DNA of 64,000 nt from contig JBBIQK010000003.1 of assembly GCA_037442365.1 (NCBI GenBank), positions 1 through 64,000 of the forward strand, given 5' to 3'. The notes under the pieces were generated by a model. The model was given only the letters and a program-made list of their open reading frames with translations. It had not been told where the DNA came from and did no database searches. This DNA comes from GBS-DC sp037442365 (GTDB lineage Bacteria; Armatimonadota; Fimbriimonadia; Fimbriimonadales; GBS-DC). The translations under genes were made by a program, and so were the position numbers. Shown here in pieces: positions 33,739 through 42,879 of the stretch; positions within the stretch are counted from its first letter, which is position 1; every line of letters begins with the position of its first letter.

Positions 33739-35217
33739 ATGGCATACCGCGACTTTCAGGACTTTCTGCTGCATCTGGAGCAAGAGGGCGAACTGAAGCG
33801 CATCCGCTACCCATTAGACCCCTATCTGGAGATTACCGAGGTAGCCGACCGCGTGATGAAGTCGGGCGGACCGGGACTGCTGATTGAGCGCCCTAAAGGC
33901 TACGATATTGCCGTCGCCATCAACACGATGGGTTCGAAGCGGCGCATGAGCCTCGCGCTGGGCGTGGACGACTACGAGACCATCGCGCAGGAGATTGACG
34001 CGCTGACCAAGCCAGAACTGCCTCAGATGGGCGGCGGGCTGCTGGGCAAACTGCGCGCCCTGCCCGAAGTGATGCCCCAGCTCGGCAGGCTGCTGCAGGT
34101 CGCCCGAAGCGTTCCCCCGACCACTGTCAAAGAGGGCGTCTCACAGGAAGTGGTCAAAACAGGCGACCAGATTGACCTGTTCGAGTTCCCTATCCTGCAT
34201 TGCTGGCCGCAGGACGGCGGACGGTACATCACGCTGCCGCTGGTGTTCACGCACGACCCCAACACGGGCAAGCGGAATGTGGGCATGTATCGCATTCAGG
34301 TGCTGGACAAGCGCACCACAGGCATGCACTGGCAGATTCACAAAGTGGGCGCGGAGCATTACCAGCACGCCGAGAAGCAGGGCGAGCCGATTCAGGTCGC
34401 GGTCGTGCTGGGGGACGACCCGGCGCTGACCTTCAGCGCGATTGCGCCCCTGCCCCCCGCCATCGACGAGCTGATGTTCGCGGGCTTCCTGCGCAAGAAG
34501 CCCGTCGAGCTGGTTCCTGCCAAAACGGTGGACATCAAAGTGCCCGCCAACGCCGAAATCGTGATCGAGGGCTACATCAACCCCGGCGAACGCTGTCTGG
34601 AAGGTCCCTTCGGCGACCACACAGGCTACTACAGCCTCGCCGACTACTACCCCGTGTTCCATGTCACGGCGATTACCCACCGCGCCAAGCCCGTCTACCC
34701 CGCCACCATCGTGGGCATTCCGCCGATGGAAGACGGCTGGATGGGCAAGGCGGTTGAGAGGCTCTTCCTGCCGCTGGTGCGCCTGACCGTGCCCGAAATC
34801 GTCGATATGAACCTGCCTGTCGAGGGCGTGTTCCATAACTTCTGCTTCGTGAGCATCCGCAAGCGCTACCCCGGGCATGCGTTCAAGGTGATGAACGCCA
34901 TCTGGGGGCTGGGGCAGCTGATGTTCAGCAAGTTCATCGTGGTGTTCGACGCCGATGTGAATGTGCATGACCTGGGCGAGGTCATCTGGCGGCTGGGCGC
35001 GAATGTCGACCCCGAACGCGACACGCTGATTGTCAAGGGTCCCGTCGATGTGCTGGACCACGCCAGCCCCTATGTCGGCTACGGCAGCAAAATCGGGTTC
35101 GACGCGACGACCAAGTGGAAAGAGGAAGGCTTCACGCGCGAGTGGCCCGATGTGATTCGGATGTCGCCTGAAGTGAAAGCGAAAATCGACGCCATCTGGG
35201 ACGAGCTGGGACTGTAA
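33739..35217 (+). CDS. UbiD-family decarboxylase
   Basis: A 492-residue UbiD-like enzyme of the prenylated-FMN-dependent (de)carboxylases. The cofactor/metal region NVGMYRIQVLDKRTTGMHW is near residues 178-196 and LEGPFGDHTGYYS near 285-297. Likely roles are ubiquinone/menaquinone-type or aromatic acid decarboxylation; the substrate cannot be assigned. The prenyltransferase UbiX, which makes the cofactor, is not nearby. GGAGG before ATG 33739 sets the start. Confidence 0.88.
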   Translation: MAYRDFQDFLLHLEQEGELKRIRYPLDPYLEITEVADRVMKSGGPGLLIERPKGYDIAVAINTMGSKRRMSLALGVDDYETIAQEIDALTKPELPQMGGGLLGKLRALPEVMPQLGRLLQVARSVPPTTVKEGVSQEVVKTGDQIDLFEFPILHCWPQDGGRYITLPLVFTHDPNTGKRNVGMYRIQVLDKRTTGMHWQIHKVGAEHYQHAEKQGEPIQVAVVLGDDPALTFSAIAPLPPAIDELMFAGFLRKKPVELVPAKTVDIKVPANAEIVIEGYINPGERCLEGPFGDHTGYYSLADYYPVFHVTAITHRAKPVYPATIVGIPPMEDGWMGKAVERLFLPLVRLTVPEIVDMNLPVEGVFHNFCFVSIRKRYPGHAFKVMNAIWGLGQLMFSKFIVVFDADVNVHDLGEVIWRLGANVDPERDTLIVKGPVDVLDHASPYVGYGSKIGFDATTKWKEEGFTREWPDVIRMSPEVKAKIDAIWDELGL

Positions 35218-35245
35218 TCGTTTGCATGGCGCGTCCAAATTGGTG

Positions 35246-35262
35246 TATAATCCTGCCGGAGG
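35246..35262 (+). promoter_or_regulatory. -10 element and ribosome-binding site of the prepilin-like gene
   Basis: TATAAT at 35246-35251 and GGAGG at 35258-35262, 6 bases before ATG 35269. Confidence 0.55.
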
Positions 35263-35268
35263 CGCGCT

Positions 35269-36102
35269 ATGCAAAGGAGACTCGTCTCTTGGGGATTAAT
35301 GCTGCTGAGCGCGCTGGGGAGCGTCTCCCTGATGCGCGCGATTGCCGACAACTTCGACCCTGCGGAAAAACGCTGTGCCCAGAACCTCTATCGGGTGGGG
35401 CGGGCGGCGCTGATGTATAGCCAGGACTACGACGAGCAGTTCCCGCTGGCTTACGAGCGTGCGCGGGACACGCAGCCGTGGGGCTGGGACGCCCCCGTCG
35501 CCGTGCCGCGCAACTGGCAAACGGGCAGCCCGCACGGGGGCTGGACATGGGCGAACGCGCTCCAGCCGTACCTGTGGAGCAACAAGCAGTCGTATGCGTT
35601 CCTCAGCTGCCCCGCGACTCTGCCGTACAAACTGCCCAGCGTCGACTATAGCCAGCGCGTGCAGTCGCCTGTGCCCGTGAGCTACACCTATAACGGCTAC
35701 CTGCACAACTACTTCGAGGCGGGCGTGGACGACCCCAGCACGCTGCCGCTGTTCTGGGAGGGGCTGGGGCGCGAACACTGGCTGGGCTTCGCGCCTGTGA
35801 ACCCGATTTTGCGCTGCGACCGCGCCGATGAACTGTGCCGATTCGCGCCGTGTACGAACCCCAGCGCGCACTATCCGCGCGGCGAAGTGCGCCTGCCCCA
35901 GCAGTCCGTCTGGATTCACAAGAGCGGGATGCACTTCATCACGATGGAACTCAGGCTTCAAGTCCGACGGCTGGGCGCGCGCGTTGCGCCCAACAGCACC
36001 GACCCGCAAATAGACCCGTTCGACGGCTACAACACGCAAGGCGTCCCCAGCGTCGCTCGAACCGACGCCTGTGGCTACCTGCCGCTGTTTGCGCCGCGCT
36101 AA
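35269..36102 (+). CDS. DUF1559-like pseudopilin lacking the prepilin cleavage motif
   Basis: A 277-residue protein with one N-terminal hydrophobic helix (about 7-25). A segment CAQNLYRVGRAALMYSQDYDEQFP (about 36-59) matches the start of the globular part of DUF1559-type prepilins. The GFTLIELLVVIAIIAI prepilin motif is absent; the helix begins LVSWGLMLLS. It is probably a membrane-anchored surface protein and is followed after 13 bases by a dockerin protein gene in the same direction. Confidence 0.65.
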   Translation: MQRRLVSWGLMLLSALGSVSLMRAIADNFDPAEKRCAQNLYRVGRAALMYSQDYDEQFPLAYERARDTQPWGWDAPVAVPRNWQTGSPHGGWTWANALQPYLWSNKQSYAFLSCPATLPYKLPSVDYSQRVQSPVPVSYTYNGYLHNYFEAGVDDPSTLPLFWEGLGREHWLGFAPVNPILRCDRADELCRFAPCTNPSAHYPRGEVRLPQQSVWIHKSGMHFITMELRLQVRRLGARVAPNSTDPQIDPFDGYNTQGVPSVARTDACGYLPLFAPR

Positions 36103-36115
36103 GGAGGAAACGACC

Positions 36116-37558
36116 ATGCGAACAACGATTGCATGCGGGATTGCACTGAGCTTGCTGGCGCTGGCTTCGGCGCAGGTGCGCGAAGTGTGGCGCTATGTGT
36201 ATACGCCGCCGCAGGATGACTTTGCGGCGCAGATGACGCGCGCGGTGCGCCTGTCGGACGGCGGGCTGATGCTGCTGGGCTGGGTGGAGACGCCCCTGAA
36301 TGGGCGCGACGCGCTGGCTATCCGCCTGCTGCCCGACGGAACCCAGGCGTGGGTCTACCAGCTCGATGGCGCGGGCTTCGACGACGCATTTGTGGACGCT
36401 GTGGAGCGTGCGAACGAGCTGCGCCTGCTGGGACAGTTCACAGACGCCGATGGCTACCTCACCGCGCAGGTGCATCACCTCACGCCTGCGGGTCAGCCCA
36501 GCGCCGTCTTCACGCTTGCCCGCACCCCGAACGCACACCTGCGCCCGCTGCGGTTTTTGTACTTTGACGGGCTCTTCGTCGCCGCCGAAGAAGTCGCCTC
36601 AGGCGTCAGCCGCGCCATCTTCTACGAAGACAACTTTACCAACTACATCCTGTTCAACCGTGTGAACATCCGACCGTGGGGCGTCATTACGAACCAGACG
36701 CCTGTGTACGACTTTTTATATGGGAGCGTGGCGTCCTCCAGCACTGCGGTCGACACGGCATACCTGGCGGCTGACTCTGCCATCTTCCGCTACTCGGGAG
36801 CTGCACGCGGTGTGGACATTCCCGCCGCAGGTGTGAAGAATCCCGTCTTTCTGGAAGATGTTGTGGGGATTCAATCGGAGGGCGGCTACACGGGCGAAGA
36901 TGTGGTACTTATCTACCATCTGTATGGTTCGACGCTCTGGGGCTACCGCTACTCGCATCTGTGGCACGACGACTATGCCGAGAGCCTTGCAATGGACGTG
37001 CAGGAGAATGTGTACCTGCTGGTGAAGACCGTTCTCTGGCGCGGCGAGCCGTTCGAACGCTACACCCTGCGGCTGGCGCGCTTCTCCAACAACGGTAGAC
37101 TGCTTTCGGAGACCGAGCTGGTGGACGAGGGACAGCCCTCCCTATCGGGAATAGTACGCGTGAACCCTGCGGGGCAGCGGTATGTCGCCGTGTCGGGCGC
37201 GTCGCAACCCCCCAGCTTCCTGGCGCGGGTGAACGCCAGCGGACAGCCCCTGTGGCAGTTCCCGACGGCGATTGCGCCCGAGGAGCTGTTTGCTAAGCCA
37301 GACGGCAGCCTGCTCGTCGCAGGGACGCTGATCACTGAAGTGGACTACTACAATCGCTTCCAGCAGGTGGCGGCAGTCAAGTACGCGCCCAGCGGCGACC
37401 TCGACGGCAACGGCTGCGTGGACGACGCCGACCTGCTGCAGGCGCTGTTCGCGTTCGGGCAGCAGAGCGCGGACCTCGCCGCTGACATCAACGGCGACGG
37501 CGTCGTCGATGACGCCGACCTGCTAAGTGTGCTGTTCGCCTTCGGGCAGGGGTGCTGA
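36116..37558 (+). CDS. Secreted protein with C-terminal dockerin-type repeat
   Basis: A 480-residue exported protein. Signal peptide at residues 1-20 (IALSLLALASAQ). The middle is a beta-rich domain with no recognised family, possibly a beta-propeller. The end carries two calcium-binding dockerin-I-like segments, DLDGNGCVDDADLLQ and DINGDGVVDDADLL (about 430-475). AAGGAGGAAA precedes ATG 36116. No cohesin gene is in the window, so the dockerin may serve surface or protein-protein contacts outside a cellulosome. Confidence 0.75.
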   Translation: MRTTIACGIALSLLALASAQVREVWRYVYTPPQDDFAAQMTRAVRLSDGGLMLLGWVETPLNGRDALAIRLLPDGTQAWVYQLDGAGFDDAFVDAVERANELRLLGQFTDADGYLTAQVHHLTPAGQPSAVFTLARTPNAHLRPLRFLYFDGLFVAAEEVASGVSRAIFYEDNFTNYILFNRVNIRPWGVITNQTPVYDFLYGSVASSSTAVDTAYLAADSAIFRYSGAARGVDIPAAGVKNPVFLEDVVGIQSEGGYTGEDVVLIYHLYGSTLWGYRYSHLWHDDYAESLAMDVQENVYLLVKTVLWRGEPFERYTLRLARFSNNGRLLSETELVDEGQPSLSGIVRVNPAGQRYVAVSGASQPPSFLARVNASGQPLWQFPTAIAPEELFAKPDGSLLVAGTLITEVDYYNRFQQVAAVKYAPSGDLDGNGCVDDADLLQALFAFGQQSADLAADINGDGVVDDADLLSVLFAFGQGC

Positions 37559-37570
37559 ATCCCATGCGTC

Positions 37571-37599
37571 GGTACGGGCGCGGCAACCGCGCCCGTACC
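37571..37599. terminator. Strong hairpin after the dockerin gene
   Basis: A perfect 13-base stem GGTACGGGCGCGG / CCGCGCCCGTACC with a 3-base loop, 12 bases after the stop. There is no T-run, but it is very stable. Confidence 0.65.
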
Positions 37600-37737
37600 A
37601 TCTCTGCGCGCGTGCGTCCAGAGGGGCGGCTGAAAACTTTCCGCGCCAGCGCTTGGCACACCCTGCACCGAACCAGCTGTGAATCTCAGCAGGATATCCG
37701 CCCCACGAATTATGGAATAACGCCGTCGGGGATCGTT

Positions 37738-38214
37738 ATGGCTGGTAAGGCGAAGAAATCCGAAGGCGACGGCGGCGGGGGCGGCAAGGGCAAAAGCCCC
37801 ATGCTGATGATGATTGTGGTGCTGGTCGCGGGACTGGCGGGCGGCGTGTTCGCGGGCAAGAACTTCCTTGCGCCCAAAGCGCCCCCACCCCCCAAGCCGC
37901 CTACTGTCGGCAAAACGCTGGATCTCGGCGAGTTCATCGTCAATCTGGGCGACGAGAGCTATCTGAAGGCAGGAGTCGCGCTCGGTCTTAAAGAGGGCAT
38001 CGACCCCAAAAAGCTGGAAGAGGAGACCGCGCCCCTGCGCGACGCCGCGCTGATGGCGTTTGCAGGCAAAACGCGCTCGCAACTGAACTCGCTGGAGGGC
38101 AAGCACAAAGTCAAAGAGGAAATCCGCGAGCGCGTGAACGAGGTACTGGAACACAAAACGCACGAGAAAGAGAGCGTGCTGGAGGTCTATTTCACCGCGT
38201 TCACGACGCAGTAG
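37738..38214 (+). CDS. fliL: Flagellar basal body-associated protein FliL
   Basis: A 158-residue inner-membrane protein. It has a Gly/Lys-rich cytoplasmic tail (1-20), a TM helix (about 22-43, MLMMIVVLVAGLAGGVFAG), a proline-rich spacer and a periplasmic FliL domain (LGEFIVNLGD...YLKAGVALGL) ending in VLEVYFTAFTTQ. FliL forms rings around stators and supports motor output. It stands alone, away from other flagellar genes. Its end overlaps the convergent exporter gene by 14 bases. Confidence 0.85.
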   Translation: MAGKAKKSEGDGGGGGKGKSPMLMMIVVLVAGLAGGVFAGKNFLAPKAPPPPKPPTVGKTLDLGEFIVNLGDESYLKAGVALGLKEGIDPKKLEEETAPLRDAALMAFAGKTRSQLNSLEGKHKVKEEIRERVNEVLEHKTHEKESVLEVYFTAFTTQ

Positions 38215-39511
38215 CGCGCCCGCGCATGAGATAGGCAACCTCCGCGATCGCCGCCAGTTGGAACGCGGCGACGCCCACCAGCAACGACGCCTGCACCGAC
38301 TGCGCGCCCAGCGCACGCGCGAGCCAGACGCCGACCGCAAGCCCCAGCGCGTTCACCAGCAGGTTGAGCGCCATGCCCCAGTAGACAGCGGCGGGCTGCT
38401 TCTGGTGGATACGCACGCCGCGTAGCGTGGAGCCATACGCCGTGAGCGCGGGCAACAACCAACACGCCTGAAAGCCGAACACCGCGGGCAACGCCAGCTC
38501 CGCCTTCAACGCGAGCAGCCGCTCGGTGAACAAGCCTGCCAGTGGCGTGAACGCCAGCAGCACGAGCGCGAGAGTCGTGCCCAGAGCGACCCTGTGTGTG
38601 AACGCGAACAGCGCGCCTGTCGGAACGCCCTGCTGCAGCGCGGCGACGCTGGTCTCCTGCAATGCGAAGCCCCAGCTGCGCACCGCCAGCAACGACCCAA
38701 ACACCACCTGCCACGCGGCGATTGCCAGCGCAGGCTGGGGCAAGCGCGCCAGCGCCGCGGCGGTCAGCGGATGCACCAGCAGCGTCAGCAGCGTCGTGCC
38801 CGCCAGCGGCAAGTGGAACCGCCAGATGGCATGCTGACGCAACGGCGCGCCCGATTCGTGATGGGGCAGCACGCGCATGCGCAACACGGGCATGGCAAAC
38901 AGCGTCGCCACGACCGCCTCCACCAGCACGCCCGCCATCACAATCCACGCGCCCGCGACTGCGCCGGGCAGCCCATTCCACCAGAGCAGCCCCACCGCAA
39001 CCGCCGTGATGGTCGCCAGGCGTATCGCCGTGCCCCATGTGACCAGCCGCGCCGCGCCATAGCGCACCAGCACGCCCTGCAGGAATCGCCGCCAGCCAAT
39101 CGCCGCCGTCCACAAAAGCATCGCCTGCATCGCGCCGCGCCCCGCCTCCGCTACCCGTTCGGGCAGACCCAGCACGAGCAGCGCAATCCAATCATAGAGC
39201 GGCGTGAAGGCGATCAGCGCGGTCAGCAGCGTGAGGCTTGCTGTCAGCGTCAGCACAAAACGCAACACCGCGAAAAACGACTCGCGCCCCTGCACCAGCG
39301 CAATCGCCGTCGCCAGCAACATGATCACGGGACTTTCAATCAGCAGCGACAGCCCCAGCGCGACGCCGAAGCCCGCAATCTGCACCGACGGCTCCGCAAA
39401 TCGCGCCAGCGCCGCGTTCGTCACGGGCGATTCCAGCATCATCAGCGTAAAACTCAGCGCCAGCGGCAACCAGAGCCAGAACAACACAGGCGGATGGACG
39501 CTCGTTTTCAT
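38201..39511 (-). CDS. MATE/ANKH-like multispanning transporter
   Basis: A 436-residue protein with about 12 hydrophobic segments in two six-helix halves, the second starting near residue 230. The start (FWLWLPLALSFTLMMLESPVTNAALARF) resembles the MATE/progressive-ankylosis group of exporters. The substrate cannot be assigned. TATCCT is 10 bases before ATG 39511 on the minus strand (leaderless pattern). Confidence 0.7.
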   Translation of the reverse strand: MKTSVHPPVLFWLWLPLALSFTLMMLESPVTNAALARFAEPSVQIAGFGVALGLSLLIESPVIMLLATAIALVQGRESFFAVLRFVLTLTASLTLLTALIAFTPLYDWIALLVLGLPERVAEAGRGAMQAMLLWTAAIGWRRFLQGVLVRYGAARLVTWGTAIRLATITAVAVGLLWWNGLPGAVAGAWIVMAGVLVEAVVATLFAMPVLRMRVLPHHESGAPLRQHAIWRFHLPLAGTTLLTLLVHPLTAAALARLPQPALAIAAWQVVFGSLLAVRSWGFALQETSVAALQQGVPTGALFAFTHRVALGTTLALVLLAFTPLAGLFTERLLALKAELALPAVFGFQACWLLPALTAYGSTLRGVRIHQKQPAAVYWGMALNLLVNALGLAVGVWLARALGAQSVQASLLVGVAAFQLAAIAEVAYLMRGRATAS

Positions 39512-39543
39512 AGACCGCAATAGGATACCGCCTCGCCATGCGC

Positions 39544-39606
39544 TATAATTAACACGCCAGCGACCATTCGCTGAGATTGCCCCGATCGCACGGGAATGAT
39601 AGGAGG
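39544..39606 (+). promoter_or_regulatory. Promoter and leader of the phosphofructokinase gene
   Basis: TATAAT at 39544-39549 and AGGAGG at 39601-39606 precede ATG 39615. The leader of about 60 bases contains a small hairpin AGCG...CGCT. Confidence 0.5.
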
Positions 39607-39614
39607 TTCAAATT

Positions 39615-40682
39615 ATGCGTGTCGGTATTTTGACGGGCGGGGGCGATTGCCCCGGACTGAATCCTGCGATTCGGGGCGCGACGCTGCGCCTGATCCGAGA
39701 CGGGCACACCCCCATCGGCGTCCTACAGGGCTGGAAGGGGCTGATTGAGGGTTTGACCGTTCCGCTCACCGAAGAGCGCGTAGATGAGATTATTCGCGAA
39801 GGCGGCACGATTCTGGGCACTTCGCGCACGAACCCATTTAAAGACCCTGCCGATGTGCAGCGGCTGCTGGACAATATCGAGGACTTCAACTTCGGCGCGA
39901 TTATCGCGATAGGCGGCGAGGACACGCTCGGTGTCGCCCGTCGCCTGTATACTGAGCATGGCGTGCGCGTGGTCGGCGTGCCCAAGACGATGGACAACGA
40001 CCTGGGCGGCACGGATTTCACCTTCGGCTTTGATAGCGCGGTCTCCGTCGCGGTGGAGGCGATGGATCGCCTGCGCGACACCGCCAAATCGCACGCGCGG
40101 ATTATCGTGCTGGAGGTGATGGGGCGCCATGCGGGCTGGGTCGCGCTGTACGCGGGCATCGGCGGCGGCGCAGACTGGATCCTCATCCCCGAAGCGCCCG
40201 TTGACCTCAACGCGATGTGCCACTACCTGAAACAGGTCTATCACGGCGGCAAACGCTACGGGCTGGTGGTCGTCTCGGAAGGCGTGGAATTGCCTTTCGC
40301 GGGCACGGATGAACCTGCCGCAACCGACGACTTCGGGCATAAGGTGCTCAAGGAGCGCGCCGTCGGCTCGCGAGTCGCCCGCTATATTGAGGAAATCACG
40401 GGCATCGAAACGCGCGACGCGGTGATTGGGCACATCCAGCGCGGCGGTCCGCCCACGGTGTACGACCGCGTGCTGGCGACGCGCCTGGGGCTTAAGGCGG
40501 CGGAGCTGGTCAGCTCAGGACAGTTCGGTTTGCTCGCGGCGCTGCGCGGCGTCGAGATTGTCGCCGTGCCGCTGGACGACGCCTTGCAAGCGCCCAAACT
40601 GGTACCCTACGAGCTTTATGAGGAGGCGCGGCAGATTTTCCAGCGCGTGGCGCTACAGCCACAGCGCAGCGGAGCGGGTTAA
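39615..40682 (+). CDS. 6-phosphofructokinase, probably PPi-dependent
   Basis: A 355-residue phosphofructokinase catalysing fructose 6-phosphate to fructose 1,6-bisphosphate. Phosphate-donor residues are GGGDCPG (9-15) and GGEDT near 99, where ATP enzymes have GGDGS. The later PKTMDND (about 122) carries Lys where ATP enzymes have Gly. The Asp plus Lys combination is the established signature of pyrophosphate-using enzymes. Substrate residues include MGRHAGW (about 168) and IQRGGPP (about 275). It converges with an HD-domain gene, overlapping by 30 bases. Confidence 0.88.
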   Translation: MRVGILTGGGDCPGLNPAIRGATLRLIRDGHTPIGVLQGWKGLIEGLTVPLTEERVDEIIREGGTILGTSRTNPFKDPADVQRLLDNIEDFNFGAIIAIGGEDTLGVARRLYTEHGVRVVGVPKTMDNDLGGTDFTFGFDSAVSVAVEAMDRLRDTAKSHARIIVLEVMGRHAGWVALYAGIGGGADWILIPEAPVDLNAMCHYLKQVYHGGKRYGLVVVSEGVELPFAGTDEPAATDDFGHKVLKERAVGSRVARYIEEITGIETRDAVIGHIQRGGPPTVYDRVLATRLGLKAAELVSSGQFGLLAALRGVEIVAVPLDDALQAPKLVPYELYEEARQIFQRVALQPQRSGAG

Positions 40683-41309
40683 CGCCTGCAGATTGCCCAG
40701 TGCGCGCTGGTGAATCTCGCCGAGAATCGCCTGCACCACCATCGGATGATAACGCGCGCCGGCGCCCTGCTTGAGGACCGACGAGGCGGTATCGGCGTCG
40801 GCACTCTCGGCGATGCGGGTCCAATCGTCGAGCGCGCTCAGAATATGGGCGCTGAGCGGCGCGTCGGGCTGCTCGCTGTAGACCACATGGTGCAGACGCA
40901 CAATCGGAGCGACTTGCCAGAGTCCCGGAATCTGTTCTGTGATGGAGGCGCTGATTTCGGCATGACGGGCGATTAGCTCGAGTTCCGCTTGTGTAAACGG
41001 CGTCTGCTTGTTCAGCACCGGGTAGGGGATGGCGACCATCCCGATGTCGCGCAGGTAGACCGCCAGCTCCATCCGCCGGCGTTCGTGTAGGGGGACGCCA
41101 AGCCGCTGGGCGACGGCGCTTGCCAGTTCCGCCAGCGGTTCGGCGCTCGTGTAGCGTCCCTGCGTGCGCAACTCGATGAGTCGAGCAAAGGCGCGCAGCC
41201 CCTCACAGCGCCAGCGATGAATCCGTGCAGGCAACACCACGAACGCATAGTACGCCAGCGCCGCGATCGATGCGACTGTTATCCCAAATGCCCACCAGAC
41301 GCCTTGCAT
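40653..41309 (-). CDS. Degenerate HD-GYP-like membrane protein
   Basis: A 218-residue protein with an N-terminal TM helix (about 6-26). Its helical domain is related to HD-GYP, but the HD pair is lost: YLRDIG stands where HDIG is expected. The later RLHHVV resembles the second histidine motif, while the GYP loop is missing. It is probably inactive as a phosphodiesterase and may regulate its neighbour. ATG 41309 starts one base after the stop of the HD-GYP gene, so the two are coupled. Confidence 0.7.
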   Translation of the reverse strand: MQGVWWAFGITVASIAALAYYAFVVLPARIHRWRCEGLRAFARLIELRTQGRYTSAEPLAELASAVAQRLGVPLHERRRMELAVYLRDIGMVAIPYPVLNKQTPFTQAELELIARHAEISASITEQIPGLWQVAPIVRLHHVVYSEQPDAPLSAHILSALDDWTRIAESADADTASSVLKQGAGARYHPMVVQAILGEIHQRALGNLQALTRSAALWL

Positions 41310-41310
41310 C

Positions 41311-42618
41311 CTACAAAGTTGCCCCCGCTTCGCGCTTTCTGCGCCAGTCCTGCACCACTTTCGTAAACACCTGAACCACCTGCGCATCGAACTGCGTCCC
41401 TGCCGCGCGCTCCAACTCCGCAATCGCTTCATCGAGGGTCAGGGGACGCTTGTGCGGGCGCCGCTGATTCGGCGCTTCGCCGCCAATCATCGCATCGAAC
41501 GCATCGACCACAGCAATCACACGCGCCTCCACAGGAATCTGCTCGCCTTTTAGACCGAAAGGATACCCTGTACCGTCTGGACGCTCATGGTGCATCGCAA
41601 TCCAGGGGATAATCGGCGCGAGGAAGGGGGTGTCCCGGAGAATCTCCGCGCCGAGCTGGGGATGTTTCCGAATCTCTGCCCACTCCTCCGGGGCGAGCCG
41701 AGCAGGCTTGTTGAGTATCTGCTCATCCAGCACAGTTTTGCCGAGGTCATGCAGCAGCGCGGCTTCATAGACCAGCTCGCATCGGTCAGGCGGCAGTCCC
41801 AACTTTTCCGCGACGCGGCGCGCCCACAACGAGACGCGCTGCAGATGCCCCCCAGTATAGGGATGCGCCCGTTGCACCAGAAAGCCCAGACTGCGGATCG
41901 TCTGATGGTAGAGTTCCTGCTGGCGCCGCGCGAGGATGAACGCCTGACGCAACGCCAGATACGGCGCCAGCACGCCGAGCAGTCCGACGGCCCCATACGC
42001 CTGGAGCGCCGCCATTGCCAGAAAGGAAATCGGGGTCATCAACGCCACATCACGGGGCAGGCTCAGAACCGTCTGCGCCAGCACCCAGCGCGCACGCACG
42101 CCTTCCGCCAGCGCCACCGTTATACTCATCAACACGGCGTTGATGAGCATGTAGGTCGCTAACCCCAGCATTAACGCGCCCAGCGCCTGGAGGCTCCACA
42201 CCCCCGATTCGGGGTTGAACACCGCCGCCGTCGCTATGCCAGCGCCCGATGCGCTCAGGACGCTCTGGAAAGTATTGATCGCGACCCACCGCGGATGCGT
42301 CGCGCGCGACGACACCATCACAGCGCCTGCAACGAGGGTCGTCAATGCATCCAGCCAGACACCGAACTGTGCCCCATACACCAGCATGACGGCAATCACA
42401 ATCGGCATGCTGACACTGAGCCAGACGCCCCGATCGTTGTATTCAGGGCGAAGAGGGTAGCGTATCAACAGCAACTCGGCGGCTATTGCCAGCAACGCCA
42501 CAGTGCCAAGCGCACCCAGCAGGTGCTCCCGAATCAGCGGCGCGCCCGCCAGCGCCAGTGCGCCCGTGGCAGCCACGCCTGAAATGACCATCCAGACTCC
42601 GATCCGCTTCCGTCGCAT
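41311..42618 (-). CDS. Membrane-bound HD-GYP phosphodiesterase
   Basis: A 435-residue protein with an integral-membrane sensor of about 6-8 helices (residues 1-225) and a C-terminal HD-GYP domain: HTGGHLQRV-type start, LLHDLGK (about 290) and HHERPDGTGYPFGL (about 340). HD-GYP domains hydrolyse cyclic di-GMP. The membrane part resembles MASE-type sensors. ATG 42618 is chosen over an upstream TTG. Confidence 0.85.
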   Translation of the reverse strand: MRRKRIGVWMVISGVAATGALALAGAPLIREHLLGALGTVALLAIAAELLLIRYPLRPEYNDRGVWLSVSMPIVIAVMLVYGAQFGVWLDALTTLVAGAVMVSSRATHPRWVAINTFQSVLSASGAGIATAAVFNPESGVWSLQALGALMLGLATYMLINAVLMSITVALAEGVRARWVLAQTVLSLPRDVALMTPISFLAMAALQAYGAVGLLGVLAPYLALRQAFILARRQQELYHQTIRSLGFLVQRAHPYTGGHLQRVSLWARRVAEKLGLPPDRCELVYEAALLHDLGKTVLDEQILNKPARLAPEEWAEIRKHPQLGAEILRDTPFLAPIIPWIAMHHERPDGTGYPFGLKGEQIPVEARVIAVVDAFDAMIGGEAPNQRRPHKRPLTLDEAIAELERAAGTQFDAQVVQVFTKVVQDWRRKREAGATL

Positions 42619-42668
42619 ACAATTCCAGAAGGGGCAAGGCAAGCGTCCCTACCCAGTGCCTCAAAGGA

Positions 42669-42800
42669 TTACGGAACCTGCACGACCTCAGGCGTGCGCT
42701 CCACAGGGTCGTCCCAGCGATGCGGATAGTACACCCGCTTCGCACTGGCAACAGACAGCATCGCCACGACCATTGCCATCAGAATGAGCCACCGTTTCAT
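42669..42800 (-). CDS. 43-residue secreted peptide
   Basis: ATG 42800 is preceded by TAGGAGGGACAGTCG, a strong ribosome-binding site. The 43 residues begin with a signal peptide (MKRWLILMAMVVAMLSVASA) and leave a mature part of about 23 residues, starting near KRVYYPHRWDD. It lies 50 bases upstream of the HD-GYP gene and 79 bases after the gene above it, all in one direction. No known family. Confidence 0.6.
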   Translation of the reverse strand: MKRWLILMAMVVAMLSVASAKRVYYPHRWDDPVERTPEVVQVP

Positions 42801-42879
42801 CGACTGTCCCTCCTATAGTGAGAATGGTCAGCCGCTCGTGGTCGCTCCGCTCGTGCTTGCCTTGCCCATGGGGTGCGCT

